64,000 nucleotides of DNA, taken from assembly GCA_012932295.1 (NCBI GenBank), contig JAAONU010000016.1, positions 18,009,530-18,073,529 of the forward strand, in the 5' to 3' direction. Below the pieces are notes generated by a model that saw only the letters and a list, made by a program, of their open reading frames with translations, was not told the DNA's origin and did no database searches. Shown here one piece after another: positions 11,050 through 22,712 of the stretch. The position numbers and the translations under genes are program-made. This DNA is from Cyclina sinensis (taxonomy: Eukaryota; Mollusca; Bivalvia; Venerida; Veneridae). Each line of letters starts with the position of its first letter. Positions within the stretch are counted from its first letter, which is position 1.

Positions 11050-11900
11050 CATTTCTTTATTTTGAATAGACAGGACAAACAATAAGAAAATGTGTTTTGT
11101 TCTTTGTTACAAACACATTATGTTTTAAACACAATTTGCAATATCTATACACTTTGTCAATGTTTTCATGCCTTCCAATCACAATCATCAGTTTATGACT
11201 AGGGCATCTAAAGTTAGCAAGAGTTCTTTTCTAAATTTTATATGCAAACACAAGTATTTTTCAGATTCAATTGCGTTTTTAAACAATTTGTAACTTAATG
11301 TTAATCAAAGCAAATGTATTCTGCATTCAGTGATCCCTTAATCTCTCTTTAATCATATGCAAGAATAAGAAAGGGTTACCGATGCCATTACCTATCCAAG
11401 TATCTCCAAAACCATATTGAAACAAAACACTTTTTACTCTTGTTGCCCAAGTAGTCCACCTCACTTCATCTAATTGTCGCAGCATAAGGTAGCATTCACG
11501 TGGATACCTGTGATTTGGCATGCTTTATAGTTTTATCCAATATTAACACATTTGGTTACATGAATATAAAATAACAGAAGTCGTCCACATTCACTAGGTG
11601 CTAACACATTGGATACACTTTTGTTTAAACAGGCAATTCTTTTACAGAAATGTAAATACACATGTTCGATTTTGTCACAATATTCAAAACCTCATATTTC
11701 AGCAGAATATATTGAAATGGGACAGACCATCGTGTCAAACAGTTAAAAGCCTCGTCATGCTGAAAGTAGCCAAAATGTTTTTGAAATCTGAAAATCGAAT
11801 TAATTGCCTTTGTTGCTTGCAAAGCCAGCATTTCTTTAGCACATTGCCAACTTAACACAGATGTTAAGTGTGAACCGAAGTATTTGTTAAATGGCACAAC
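11050..11900 (-). pseudogene. Non-LTR retrotransposon ORF2, C-terminal fragment
   Basis: Three in-order minus-strand segments in different frames. Segment 1, from 11897: YFGSHLTSVLSWQCA and LALQATKAI, the reverse-transcriptase thumb region. Segment 2, 11521-11327: YLMLRQLDEVRWTTWATRV and LFQYGFGDTW. Segment 3, about 11230-11060: RTLANFRCPSHKLMIVIGRH then a Cys/His cluster, KTHFLIVCPVY. This order (thumb, W-A-x-x-V ... G-F-x-x-x-W, then R-C-x-x-C ... H-F-L-x-x-C-P-x-Y) is typical of LINE ORF2 C-termini in bivalves. Endonuclease and palm regions are missing, so it is 5'-truncated, and it carries frameshifts. Confidence 0.65.
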
Positions 11901-12264
11901 TTCAATCTCCTGAAAACCATTATCTTAAAGTCAACATTTATGCTGATGCTTGTAGCATTACACAAGTCACATATTGACTAAAAGGTCACTGGACACAATT
12001 TTCTGACATCGAAATATTCATATGAAAGAAAATATATATCTAACTAAGACAGTTTTACAAAATTCTGCAGGTAATTTTCATCTTAAAGATGTTGTTGTAG
12101 CAAATTAAAATCCATGTTTTATCCTCTTGGCTGCGCAAACCTGCCACGCGCAAAACCAGAAGTGACGCACATTTTTCCCTTGCCACTTGACACAGGTACC
12201 TGGACTGTTAACAAAACTTTAAACTTATGATGGAAAGAGAAAATGTTGACTAAAACAAATAAAA
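11901..12264. other. Unannotated intronic sequence
   Basis: No recognised gene or repeat. The LINE fragment probably continues slightly into it on the right, but frames are lost. Confidence 0.35.
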
Positions 12265-15200
12265 ACAAGAGGGCCATGATGGCCCTGGATCGCTCACCTG
12301 AGTACTTTGGCTGTAGGTTTGCTGTTAAGCAGTATTTCATTTTTTAATTGAAAATATATAAGTGCCTGCAAACCAAATATGTAAAATATCAGTCAAAAAA
12401 TAAAGGCTCTATGACAGAAAGTAGAAATATCTATTATAAGCTATGGTGACCTTGACCTTGACCCAGTGACCTCAAACCCTACCCATGGGTAGAGGTCCAT
12501 GCAAGAAACCTATATAATGAATATCAAAGATATTGGTCTATAACCGAATGCTTTATGAGGTACAGTAGATAAATCTATTTTTAGCCTCTATGACCTTTAA
12601 CCTAATCCAATAATTTGAAAAAGCTTGATAAAGCTTGCTTCATGCCAAATTTTAAAATTCAAGGCCTTGTGGTTTCAAACAAGAAGATTTTTAAAGATAT
12701 TAAGGGCCCCCGGGGCGAAGCAAATTTTGACCCAAGGGCCACATTTAAACAATATTGGTAAAGGTTCTTTACACAGTACTCAACACCAAATATCTAAGGT
12801 CTACACCTATTTGTTTTGGAGAAAAAAATATTTTTCATGTTTTTCCTATATAAATCAATGTAAAACAAGAGAACCCTGGGGCGTTGCCAATTTTGACCCA
12901 GGGGACATAATTTGAACAAACATAGTAAACATCCACTAGACAATTCTACATACCAAATATCTGAGCTGTAGGCATTGAGACTGCCAGTAAGAAGATTTTT
13001 AAAGATTGCCTTTTTTAAAGATATTAAGGGCCCCCGGGGCGGGGCAAATTTTGACCCCAGGGCCAACATATAAACAATACTGGTATAGGTTATCTACACA
13101 ATACTCCACACAAAATATCTAAGGTCTAGTCCTATTAGTTTCGGAGAAAAATGACTTTTAATGTTTTTCCTATATAACTATATGTAAACCAAGAGAACCC
13201 TGGGGCGTGGCCAATTTTGACCCAGGGAACATAATTTGAACAAACTTGGTAGACAATCACTAGACATTGCTACATACCAAATATCAAAGCTGTAGGCATT
13301 GAGGTTTCCAGTAAGAAGAGTTTTAAAGATTGCCTTTTTTAAATATTAAGGGCCCCCGGGGCGGGGCCAATTTTGACCCCAGGGCCAACATATAAACAAT
13401 ACTGGTATAAGTTATCTACACAATACTCAACACCAAATATCGAAGGTCTAGTCCTATTAGTTTTGGAGAAAAATGATTTTTCATGTTTTTCCTATATAAC
13501 TATATGTAAACCAAGAGAACCCTTAGGCGTGACCAATTTTGACCCAGGGGACATAATTTGAACAAACTTTGAAGACATCCACTAGACAATGCTACATACC
13601 AAATATCTAATCTGTAGGCATTGAGGTTTCCAGTAAGAAGATTTTTAAAGATTGCCTTTTTTACATATTAAGGGCCCCTGGGGCAGGGCCAATTTTGAGC
13701 CCAGGGCCAACATATAAACAATACTGGTAAAGGTTCTTTACACAATACTCCACACCAAATATCTAAGGTCTAGTCCTATTAGTTTTGGAGAAAAATGATT
13801 TTTCATGTTTTTCCTATATAACTATATGTAAACCAAGAGAACCCTGGGGTGTGGCCAATTTTGACACAGGGGATATAATTTGAACAAACTTGGTAGACAT
13901 CCACTAGACAATGCTACATACCAAATATCTAATCTGTAGGTATTGAGGTTTCCAGTAAGAATATTTTAAAGATTGCCTTTTTTACATATTAAGGGCCCCT
14001 GGGGTGGGGCAATTTTGAGCCCAGGGCCAACATATAAACAATACTGGTAAAGGTTCTTTACACAATACTCCACACCAAATATCTAAGGTCTAGTCCTATT
14101 AGTTTTGGAGAAAAATGATTTTTCATGTTTTTCCTAAATAACTATATGTAAACCAAGAGAACCCTGGGGCGTTGCCAATTTTGATCCAGGTGATATAATT
14201 TGAACAAACTTGGTAGACATCCACTAGACAATGCTACATACTAAATAACAAAGCTGTAGGCATTGTGGTTTCTGAGAAGAAGATTTTTAAAGATTGCCTT
14301 TTTTACATATTAAGGGCCCCCGGGGCAGAGCCAATTTTGACCCCAGGGCCAACATATAAACAATACTGGTAAAAGTTATCTACACAATACTCCACACCAA
14401 ATATCTAAGGTCTAGTCCTATTAGTTTTGGAGAAAAATGATTTTTCATGTTTTTCCTATATAACTATATGTAAACCAAGAGAACCCTGGGGCGTTGCCAA
14501 TTTTGATCCAGGTGATATAATTTGAACAAACTTGGTAGACATCCACTAGACAATGCTACATATCAAATAACAAAGCTGTAGGCATTGTGGTTTCTGAGAA
14601 GAAGATTTTTAAAGATTGCCTTTTTTACATATTAAGGGCCCCCGGGGCAGAGCCAATTTTGACCCCAGGGCCAACATATAAACAATACTGGTAAAAGTTA
14701 TCTACACAATACTCCACACCAAATATCTAAGGTCTAGTCCTATTAGTTTTGGAGAAAAATGATTTTTCATGTTTTTCCTATATAACTATATGTAAACCAA
14801 GAGAACCCTGGGGTGTGGCCAATTTTGACCCAGGGGGCATAATTTGAACAAACTTGGTAGACATCTACTAGACAATGCTACATACCAAATATCAAAGCTG
14901 TAGGCACTGTGGTTTCTGAGAAGAAGATTTTTAAAGATTTCCTATATAAGTCTATGTAAAAGGAATTGACCCCTGGGACGGGGCCAATTTTGACCCCAGG
15001 GAAATAATTTGAACAATTTTTGTAGAGTTCCATTAGATGGTGCTAAATGCCAAATATCTAAGCTCTAGGCCTTGTGGTTTCAGAGAAGAAGATTTTCAAA
15101 GTTTTTCCTTTAACTTGCCATAGCAACCAGAGTTCTGCATGGAATCAAATTCTTTGAACAATTTTGGTAGAGCTTCATGCAAGAAATATTTCTGTGAAGT

Positions 15201-15354
15201 TTTGTTGAAATTGGCCCAGTGGTTTAGGAGGAGATGTTCTTTAAAACAAAAGTTTACGCACGCACGGACGCACGCACGCACCGACGACGGACGACGGACA
15301 TTGACTGATCACAATACCTCACCTTGTGCACTACGTGCACAGGTGAGCTAAAAA
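12265..15354 (+). mobile_element. Pearl-like/HINE element with dimeric 322-bp tandem core
   Basis: The left end is ACAAGAGGGCCATGATGGCC then GCTCACCTGAG; the right end is a hairpin (GTGCACTACGTGCAC) then AGGTGAGCTA. The core repeats every 322 bp: the landmark AAGAGAACCC starts at 13191, 13513, 13835, 14155, 14477 and 14799. Each 322-bp unit has two related halves of about 161 bp, one marked gggcccccggggc and one marked agagaaccctggggc. A (GACG/CACG)n tract at 15256-15298 precedes the hairpin. It is the largest copy in the window. Confidence 0.8.
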
Positions 15355-15786
15355 GAACAAGTTATGCTAGTATTGTGAATATACATTGATGAAATGTTTA
15401 AATAAACAAGAATTTGTAAAAGAATTACCAATGTCCCCCCCACCCGGGGGAAGTTTTACATAAAGCACACAGTTGTACTATTTCAAAAGTTTGAGGTATG
15501 GATCTGGACTTACAGAGCAAAATCTTGATAAATGCTAGATCTGCACATGCAATAAACATGGTGTTGCGCATGACATGTCGTCTTATTATGGTGAACATTT
15601 GTGCAAACTTATTTCAAAATCCTTTGTTGAATGGTTGAAAGTTGTAGACCAGACACAAAAAAGACCCTGTAACAGACCTTGTGAAGCTTTGACCTCTAAT
15701 TGTGACCTTGACCTTGGAGGTAGGCATCTGGGTGTTGTGCATGACAGGTAATCTTATTATGGTGAACATTTGTGCCAAGTAATTTT

Positions 15787-16528
15787 ACAAGAGGGCCATG
15801 ATGGCTTCCTATATAACTCTATGTAAACAAGTGACCCCAAGGGCTGGGCTATTTTGACGCTGTGGCTATGATTTGAAAAAAAACTGGTAGAGGTCCACAA
15901 GACAATGCTACACACCAAATATCTAAGTGGTTTCTGACAAGAAGATTTTTAAAGTTTTTCCGATATAACTATGTAAAACAAGTGACCCTTGGGGCGAGGC
16001 CATTTTTCACCCAGAGGCCATGATTTGAACAAACTTGGTAGATGTCCACTAGACAATGCTACATACCAAATATCTTAACTCTAGGCCTTGTTGTTTCTGA
16101 CAAGAAGATTTTCAAGTTTTCCCTATATAACTCTTTGTAAAATCAACTGACCCCTGGGGTGGGGTCAGTTTTGACCTCAGGGACATGATTTGAACAAATT
16201 TGGTACAGGTCTACTGGATGATGCTTCATACCAAATATCAAAGCTCCAGGCCTTGTGGTTTCGGAGAAGATGATTTTTAAAGATCCAACTTTTAAAATCT
16301 GTTTTTAGCTCCTGTGACCCAGAAATGCAATGGACCGGAACCATTTGAACAAACTTGGTAGAGCTTCATGCAAGGAACATCCCAGGCTAGTTTCATCAAA
16401 TTTGGCCCAGTGGTTTCAGAGGAGATGTCGTTTGGATGAATTGTGGAAGACAGACGGACAACGGACAGACGACGGACAACCTCCGATCCTAAAAGATCAA
16501 ATGAGCACTACGTGCTCAGTTGAGCTAG
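15787..16528 (+). mobile_element. Pearl-like element nested in the 15.4-18.2 kb element
   Basis: The left end ACAAGAGGGCCATGATGG is followed directly by a core unit, lacking most of the normal left region. The right end is GAGCACTACGTGCTC and GAGCTAG. The host reads tgccaagtaatttt before it and aaatcccttgatggatg after it; the empty version (tgccaagtaatttcaaaaac, from about 16683) shows that insertion was at a T run. Core unit about 160 bp; (GACG)-like tract at 16450-16475. Confidence 0.75.
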
Positions 16529-16738
16529 AAATCCCTTGATGGATGAAAAAGTTATGGTCCAGACACAAAATATTTCTTTCAACAGAAAATGCTGACATTT
16601 GATCTCCAAGTGTGACCTTGACCTTTGAGGTAGTGGTCTGGATGTTGTGCATGACACGTCACCTTATTATGGTGAACATTTGTGCCAAGTAATTTCAAAA
16701 ACCCTTGATGGATGAAAAAAATTATCAACTGGACACAA

Positions 16739-17752
16739 ACAAGTAAATTTGTGAGCTAATGCTCACTAGTGATACCCCGCTATCAGAAATTTGACTTTCA
16801 TAATGTAATTTGCATTTGTCATATGTATAAAGAGTGTCAAATTTTTCCGAGTATTTACATTAACTTAATACAACTTCATCCAAGGCACAGCTAGATGGAT
16901 ATGAAAATGGTCAGAATAATGAACAGGTATTACATCTGTGATTTCTGATTCATCGAAGTCTTTATTCACAAAAACACGATCAAGTGGACCTCCTTTCCTG
17001 TGTGTTGGTAACTTATAAGTATTCGGTAAACAGGAAGTAGATGAGCAAGGAGCATATAATCGCTTTATACCATATGAGAATATAGGATAAAGCAATATGC
17101 AAAATATCAGGCTGCTGCATCTTATAGTTGCTAAGAAAACTGTGACGAAATTGTGAATGTATGTCAACTATGTGTAAAAATCTAAGTATTCGGTAAACAG
17201 GAAGTAGATGAGCAAGGAGCATGAAATCGCTTTACACCATATGGGACTATAGGATAAAGCAATATGCAAAATATCAGGCTGCTGCATCTTATAGTTGCTG
17301 AGAAAACTGTGACGGAAATTGTGAATGTATGTCAACTATGTGTAAAAATCTAAGTATTCGGTAAACAGGAAGTATATGAGCAAGGAGCATAAAATCGCTT
17401 TACACCATATGGGACTATAGGATAAAGCAATATGCAAAATATCAGGCGGCTGCATGCTCCAGTTGCTTAGAAAACTGCGACAGAAAATAAAGATGTCGTT
17501 TGGTTGATGTAATGCACCTATATAGTGACAAAATCTAAAAATATTCCGTAAACAGGAAGTATATGAGCAAGGAGCATAAAATCGCTTTACACCATATGGG
17601 ACTATAGGGTATAGCAATATGTGAAATATCAGGCTTCTGCATGTTATAGTTGCTGAGAAAACTGCAACGGAAATTTGTTATAGACGGACGGACACACACA
17701 CGGACAAGGGTAAAACAGTATACCCCCCACTTCTTCGAAGCGGGGATATAAA
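16739..17752 (+). mobile_element. Element with 167-bp tandem core and a captured endonuclease piece
   Basis: The left end is ACAAGTAAATTTGTGAGC; the right end is a hairpin TATACCCCCCAC ... GCGGGGATATA preceded by gacggacggacac. The core is four units marked ATTCGGTAAA (or ATTCCGTAAA) at 17021, 17188, 17356 and 17543. Host sequence resumes with tataccctcgaatagac; the empty form (acacgaagtataccctcc) occurs at about 17915. It contains the endonuclease fragment 16865-17020. Confidence 0.75.
16865..17020 (-). pseudogene. Endonuclease-domain fragment carried inside a repeat element
   Basis: Minus strand, open from about 17020 to 16865: KLPTHRKGGPLDRVFV, DVIPVHYSDHFHIHL. This matches the C-terminal end of an EEP-type endonuclease (P-T-H ... 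G-x-x-L-D-x-x-F ... Y-S-D-H-F) and is clearly related to the endonuclease end at 23150-23060 (KPTHQLGRTLDLIF, VIPVSYTDHF). It sits near the left end of the element at 16739-17752, just before that element's tandem core. The element could be a deleted derivative of an autonomous Helentron or a capture of a LINE piece. Confidence 0.6.
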
Positions 17753-18394
17753 TATACCCTCGAATAGACTATGTTGACATTTGATCTCCAAGTGTGACGC
17801 TGACCTTGGAGGAAGGGGTCTTGATGTTGTGCATGGCAGGTCATAATATTTTGGTGAACATTTGTGCCAAGTTTTTTCAAAATCCTTTGATGGATGAAAA
17901 AGTTATGGACCGGACACGAAGTATACCCTCCAACAGACAATGCTGACCTTTGATCTCCAAGTGTGATGTTGACAATGGAGGTAGGGGTCTGGGTGTTGCG
18001 CATGACATGTCGTATTATTATGGTGAACATTTGTGCCAAGTTATTTCGAAATCCCTTCATGAATGACTTAGTTATCGACAGGACACGGAGTGTGATGGAC
18101 AGACAGACGAACTGATGGATGGATGGAGCCCATTTCTATATCCCCATTTTTCTTCGAAAAGGAGGGGCACAATAATCTGAAATGTTGATATAATTTGTAG
18201 GCCAATGAGCAAAATTTATATAGAGGCCAGTTCATTTAGGTTAATAGAATTAAAAGAAACATTAGTGAAAATAGCTAGAGATGTTTTCCTAGTAGCTGAT
18301 CCAAAAGATTTTGCACATGCTCATTTTTGTCCCATGCAGTTTTTCTTTGGAAGACTTGACTAACTAACTCCAATGGACAGATTTCTTTTGTATA

Positions 18395-20031
18395 ACAAGA
18401 AATGTTTGTAAAACATAAATGCCCCCCAGCAGCACCAAATTGCTTGTGGTTGGGCCAAGCGTTCTCTAGTTATTGATCAGAAACCGTTTTTAGGATCAAG
18501 GTCCCTGTGGCCTTGACCTTTGACCTAATGACCTCAAAATCAATAGGGGTCATCTACTGGTGATGACCAACCACCATACCAACTTTGGTGACTCTAGGTC
18601 AAAGCATTCTCTAGTTATTTATCGGAAACCGTTTTTAGGATGGAAGTCTCTGTGAGCTTGACCTTTAATCAAATGACCTCAAAATCAATAGGGGGTCATC
18701 TACTGGTGATGACCAACCAGCGTACCAAGTTTGGCAAACCTAGGTCAAAGCGTTCTCTAGTTATTGATCGGAAACTGTTTCTAGGATGAAAGTCTCTGTG
18801 ATCTTGACCTTTGACCTAATGACCTCAAAGTCAATAGTGGTCAACTACTGGTGATGACCAACCAGCATACCAAGTTTGGTGAACCTAGGCCAAAGCGTTC
18901 TCTAGTTATTGATCAGAAACCGTTTTTAGGTTGAAGGTCTCTGTGATCTTGACCTTTGACCTAATGCCCTCAAAATCAATAGGGGTCATCTACTGGTGAT
19001 GACCAACCAGCATACCTAGATTGGTGAACCTAGGTTAAAGCGTTATCTAGTTATTGATCGAAAACTGTTTCTAGGATGAAAGTCTCTGTGATCTTGACCT
19101 TTGATCTAATGATCTTAAAGTCAATACGGGTCATCTACTAGTGATGACCAACCAGCATACCAAGTTTGATGAACCTAGGTCAAAGCATTCTTGAGTTATT
19201 GGTCAGAACCGTTTTTAGGATGAAGGTCCCTGTGAGCTTGACCTTTGACCTAATGACCTCAAAATCAAAAGGGATCATCTACTGCTGATGACCAACCAAC
19301 ATACCAAGTTTGGTGAACCTAGGTCAAAGCATTCTCTAGTTATTGATCGGAAACCGTTTTTAGGATGAAGGTCCCTGTGAGCTTGACCTTTGACCTAATG
19401 ACCTCAAAATCAATAGGGGTCATTTACTGGTGATGACCAACTAGCATACCAAGTTTGGTGAAACTAGGTCAAAGCGTTCTCTAGTGATTGATCGGAAACC
19501 GTTTTTAGGATGAAAGTCTCTGTGAGCTTGACCTTTAATCAAATGACCTCAAAATCAATAGGGGGTCATCTACTGGTGATGACCAACCAGCATACCAAGT
19601 TTGGCAAACCTAGGTCAAAGCGTTCTCTAGTTATTGATCGGAAACTGTTTCTAGGATGAAAGTCTCTGTGATCTTGACCTTTGACCTAATGACCTCAAAG
19701 TCAATAGTGGTCAACTACTGGTGATGACCAACCAGCATATCAAGTTTGGTGAACCTAGGCCAAAGCGTTCTCTAGTTATTGATCAGAAACCGTTTTTAGG
19801 GTGAAGGTCTCTGTGAGCTTGACCTTTGACCTAATGCCCTCAAAATCAATAGGGGTCATCTACTGGTGATGACCAACTAGCATACCAAGTTTGGTGAACC
19901 TAGGTCAAAGCGTTCTCTAATTATTGATCGGAAACGAAGTGGCGACCGATGGACCAACCGACCCCAACCGACCGACCGACCCACATTTGCAAAACTATAT
20001 GCCCCCTCATCTTTGATTGGGGGCATAAAAA
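18395..20031 (+). mobile_element. Element with ten 145-bp tandem units
   Basis: The left end is ACAAGAAATGTTTG; the right end is a (GACC)n tract then hairpin TATGCCCCC ... GGGGGCATAAAAA. The unit landmark TGATGACC starts at 18561, 18707, 18852, 18997, 19142, 19286, 19431, 19577, 19722 and 19867, a period of 144-146 bp. Most units carry TGACCTTTGACCT, a perfect DR1. Units 18707-18997 and 19577-19867 match each other better than their neighbours, so a six-unit block (870 bp) was probably duplicated. Confidence 0.8.
18524..19832. promoter_or_regulatory. Array of seven perfect DR1 motifs
   Basis: TGACCTTTGACCT (reverse complement AGGTCAAAGGTCA) starts at 18524, 18805, 18950, 19239, 19384, 19675 and 19820. 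DR1 is the consensus for RXR heterodimers and HNF4-type receptors. Motif identity is seen; function is inference. Confidence 0.4.
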
Positions 20032-21800
20032 TGTTTTCTTAACAGTAGTGTGTTGTTTATTATTTGTCTGTGATATAGATTTCCTGAGGTACGTGAATGA
20101 AGTCTTTGACTAGATATAATTCTTTTTTATTATGAACGCATAATCTTTTCAGCATAATCATCGTAGAAATTTTTGAAAACAGAAAAAAATGTTCAAAGTA
20201 CAAATAATATTAGAAGAAGCCCTAAAAACTATATCAAAATCATAAAACAAAGAGACTGTTTTTGATAGTTTTGGCCCATATTTACAAGTGGAATGATATT
20301 TACTTTCATCATAAATAGATCTATTACATAAAATTAAGTATTTAACTGCATGGAAGTTACTAGGTAAAAATCATTGAGACACGCTAATTGGATACAACAA
20401 AATGCAATATTACAAAATGTGTTCACAAGTGTGACCGATCACTCACTACCTGAGTTGCCCATCTGACCAACTCGGTACCAGTTGCCCATCTGACCAACGC
20501 CCCATGCAGAGATTAGTTATTTTAAGTTGTGGGGAAAAGTGCAAGATACAGAAAGCATCCCATCCCAGAGACCCCTCTGGTTCTTTAGCATGCTCAGTGT
20601 ACAGCACTGATAGATGGGGTCTCTGTTTAATCAACACATCTGAAGTACAATTAGTAATATAAAAGCGGGGAATCTATCTTGGTACCCCAGGGTTTCCAGT
20701 CCAGTGCGTTACCACTAGACCACTGATGCGCTACGACTGATTAAATGTAATTTAATCAGTTTGTAAGATCACTTGCCATAAAATCTTGCTAACTGTCTCA
20801 ACCTTAACATTGATTGGATCATAAAAAAGTGTTGTTTTGTTTTGACAGCTATGCAGAATATACAAGGGTCTCTTTTGGTTAGGTTAAGTTTCATAAATCC
20901 AACAGTATAAGGCGTGATTTATGGTTCTTTGACATTTCATTGGATATTAATTTATAAGCAGGCATTAATTTCTCCTTAATGGACATGTCATATTATTATT
21001 CCTCCAACAATATCCCAACGTGAAAATAAAGCAAATTTCCATTCCAGTAAACCAATGCTAACACATAAGGTCACCTACATTCACTACAATATTACTACAC
21101 TTAGATGACAAAGAATTTGTTTATGGCGTAACCATCAATGGAGGATGTACCACAACATGTTAAACCTGAAGAAGATACTGATATTTAGAACATGGAAAAA
21201 GTGGAATAAATATTGAAAACATTTTCTGCTAAGGTAAAATTACAACCCGTTCTCCCGGCACAAAGCTTGAATTTACTAATAAAATTCGAGAAGTAACTGC
21301 TTCATTTTTTAAATTTACAATTAAAAGCATGATTATTTTTATAAGTGTGTCCATTTATTGTGTTTCTTGCACTTGTGGTTTAGTGCAATTTTTGCATTTA
21401 AAAACGGATGCATTATGGGCAGTGTAATTCTGCACTACTGCCTTTTACAATAGGGATAAATCTACGTCACAGCTAAAACTTGCGGCGGAAACTACAAATG
21501 TCGAAACGGAAACAGCAGATCATCAAAAACATGTTTTTTCTTATCAAAAGGAGTATTTTCAAAATTTTGTAATTAACCATCTTAATCAGTATATTATGAT
21601 CACCTTGATGAGGCAAAGTTGCTGTAGTCCTGTCCAATGACCTTTCAAGCATTAATTTTTCACCGTTTAAACTAACAACGGTATCTCTGAATTCTGAGAC
21701 ATTGCCTGCAAGCATAAAGGCATGTAGCTCATCGATGTCATCAGACACAAATATTCAATCATCACAAGAGCTTTTCAAATAAGTCACAAGGTCGCTTAAT
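20032..21800. other. Intronic stretch with no confident gene
   Basis: Mostly AT-rich. The minus strand at 21748-21600 has an open, polar frame starting MSDDIDELHAFMLAGNVSEF that looks more protein-like than its surroundings, but no splice acceptor or homology is evident. A tRNA-like segment is noted separately at 20685-20735. Confidence 0.35.
20685..20735 (-). repeat. tRNA-like (possible SINE head) segment
   Basis: On the minus strand it reads TGGTCTAGTGGTAACGC, matching a tRNA D-arm / Pol III A box, followed by ACTGGACTGGAAACCC. The T-arm and B box expected next are not intact, so this is not a functional tRNA; it may be the head of a degraded tRNA-derived SINE. Confidence 0.3.
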
Positions 21801-22540
21801 AACCATACCAAATATCTAATATATTGGTCAATAAATGAAGACTCAGCCAAGTGAGTTGTAAGATTATCAAAGCTGTGTAACCATGTGAAGCATATTCTGG
21901 CACCAATACCTCTTGAACCCATGATGGAATCAGGCTGGTTTAGGAAAGTTTATTGAGAAGGAGAAGGAGATCTTTTGTTTATGTTTCTGTGACAGTTTGG
22001 TTCAAATTGGATAAATTGCAAGCATAACACTATGCCGTAAGGTAGAGAAATGTTTATTCAACCTCTGTGACCTAGCCTTGACCCCAGTAACTCCAACCAG
22101 TGGCTGAACTCCATGCATGATACAATATATCAAAGAATTTGGTCAATAAATGAAGGCTCCATAATATAAAGTGTAAAAATCTATTTTTTACACTTGGTGA
22201 CCTTGACTTTAACCCGGCTGAATGATAGAGGTTCATGGAAGGTGCCTTTAAACCAAATATCTAAAATATTTGTCAGTAAATAAAGGCTCTATGACAGAAA
22301 GAAGTAAAATACATAAAAAATTTTGTTGACCTTGACCTTGATCCATTTTACTCAAACCCCACCTAAGGGTAAAGGTCCATGTCAAAACAAAATACCAAGT
22401 ATCTAAGTTACTGGTCAATAAATGAATGCTCTATGAGGTAAAGTATAATCTATTTTTAACCTCAGCGACCTTGTCCCCAGCTATTGATACATGTTCATGC
22501 AATGTGGGTACATACCAAATTTTATAATAATGTAAACAAG
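21801..22540 (+). repeat. Degenerate pearl-like left-region repeats
   Basis: Contains recurring blocks (ccaaatatctaa, ggtcaataaatgaaggctc, gtgaccttgac) also present at 28.9-29.8 kb, 24.8-25.0 kb and 63.6 kb. No clean termini. It ends in a 155-bp block that is duplicated next door. Confidence 0.6.
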
Positions 22541-22712
22541 TATTTGTAACAGAGTTACTAAGTTACTGGTCAATAAATGAATGCTCTATGAGGTAAAGTA
22601 TAATCTATTTTTAACCTCAGCGACCTTGTCCCCAGCTATTGATACATGTTCATGCAATGTGGGTACATACCAAATTTTATAATAATGTAAACAAGTATTT
22701 GTAACAGAGTTA
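22403..22712 (+). repeat. Perfect 155-bp tandem duplication
   Basis: 22403-22557 and 22558-22712 appear identical by eye (both run from ctaagttactggtcaata to gtaacagagttac). The copy spans the junction between a pearl-like repeat and the start of an ACAAGTATTTG-family element, so the duplication happened after those two were joined. Confidence 0.8.

Larger units (their letters stand above)
15406..18173 (+). mobile_element. Composite element of the ACAAGAATTTG family, interrupted twice
   Basis: The left end is ACAAGAATTTGTAAAAGAAT with the near-palindrome CCCCCCACCCGGGGG. Its internal units contain ggtgaacatttgtgccaag and gatggatgaaaaagttatgg. The right end is a (GACA/GATG)n tract and a hairpin-like TATCCCC ... 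GGAGGGG. Two other elements (15787-16528 and 16739-17752) are inserted inside it; matching uninterrupted sequence for both junctions exists elsewhere in the same element. Confidence 0.7.

Noticed and set aside
12625..13561. Several open frames of 60-96 codons on both strands
   Set aside because: They fall within the 322-bp pearl-like array and repeat with it; frames shift between units.
17013..17617. Minus-strand hydrophobic frames that look like membrane proteins
   Set aside because: They are translations of the 167-bp tandem core and recur once per unit (CSLLIYFLFTEYL).
16739..17752. Independent LINE insertion because of the endonuclease motif
   Set aside because: The fragment lies inside clean element termini and resembles the Helentron-linked endonuclease; no reverse-transcriptase sequence is nearby.
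20685..20735. Functional tRNA gene
   Set aside because: Only the D-arm/A-box part is recognisable; no intact anticodon stem, T-arm or B box.
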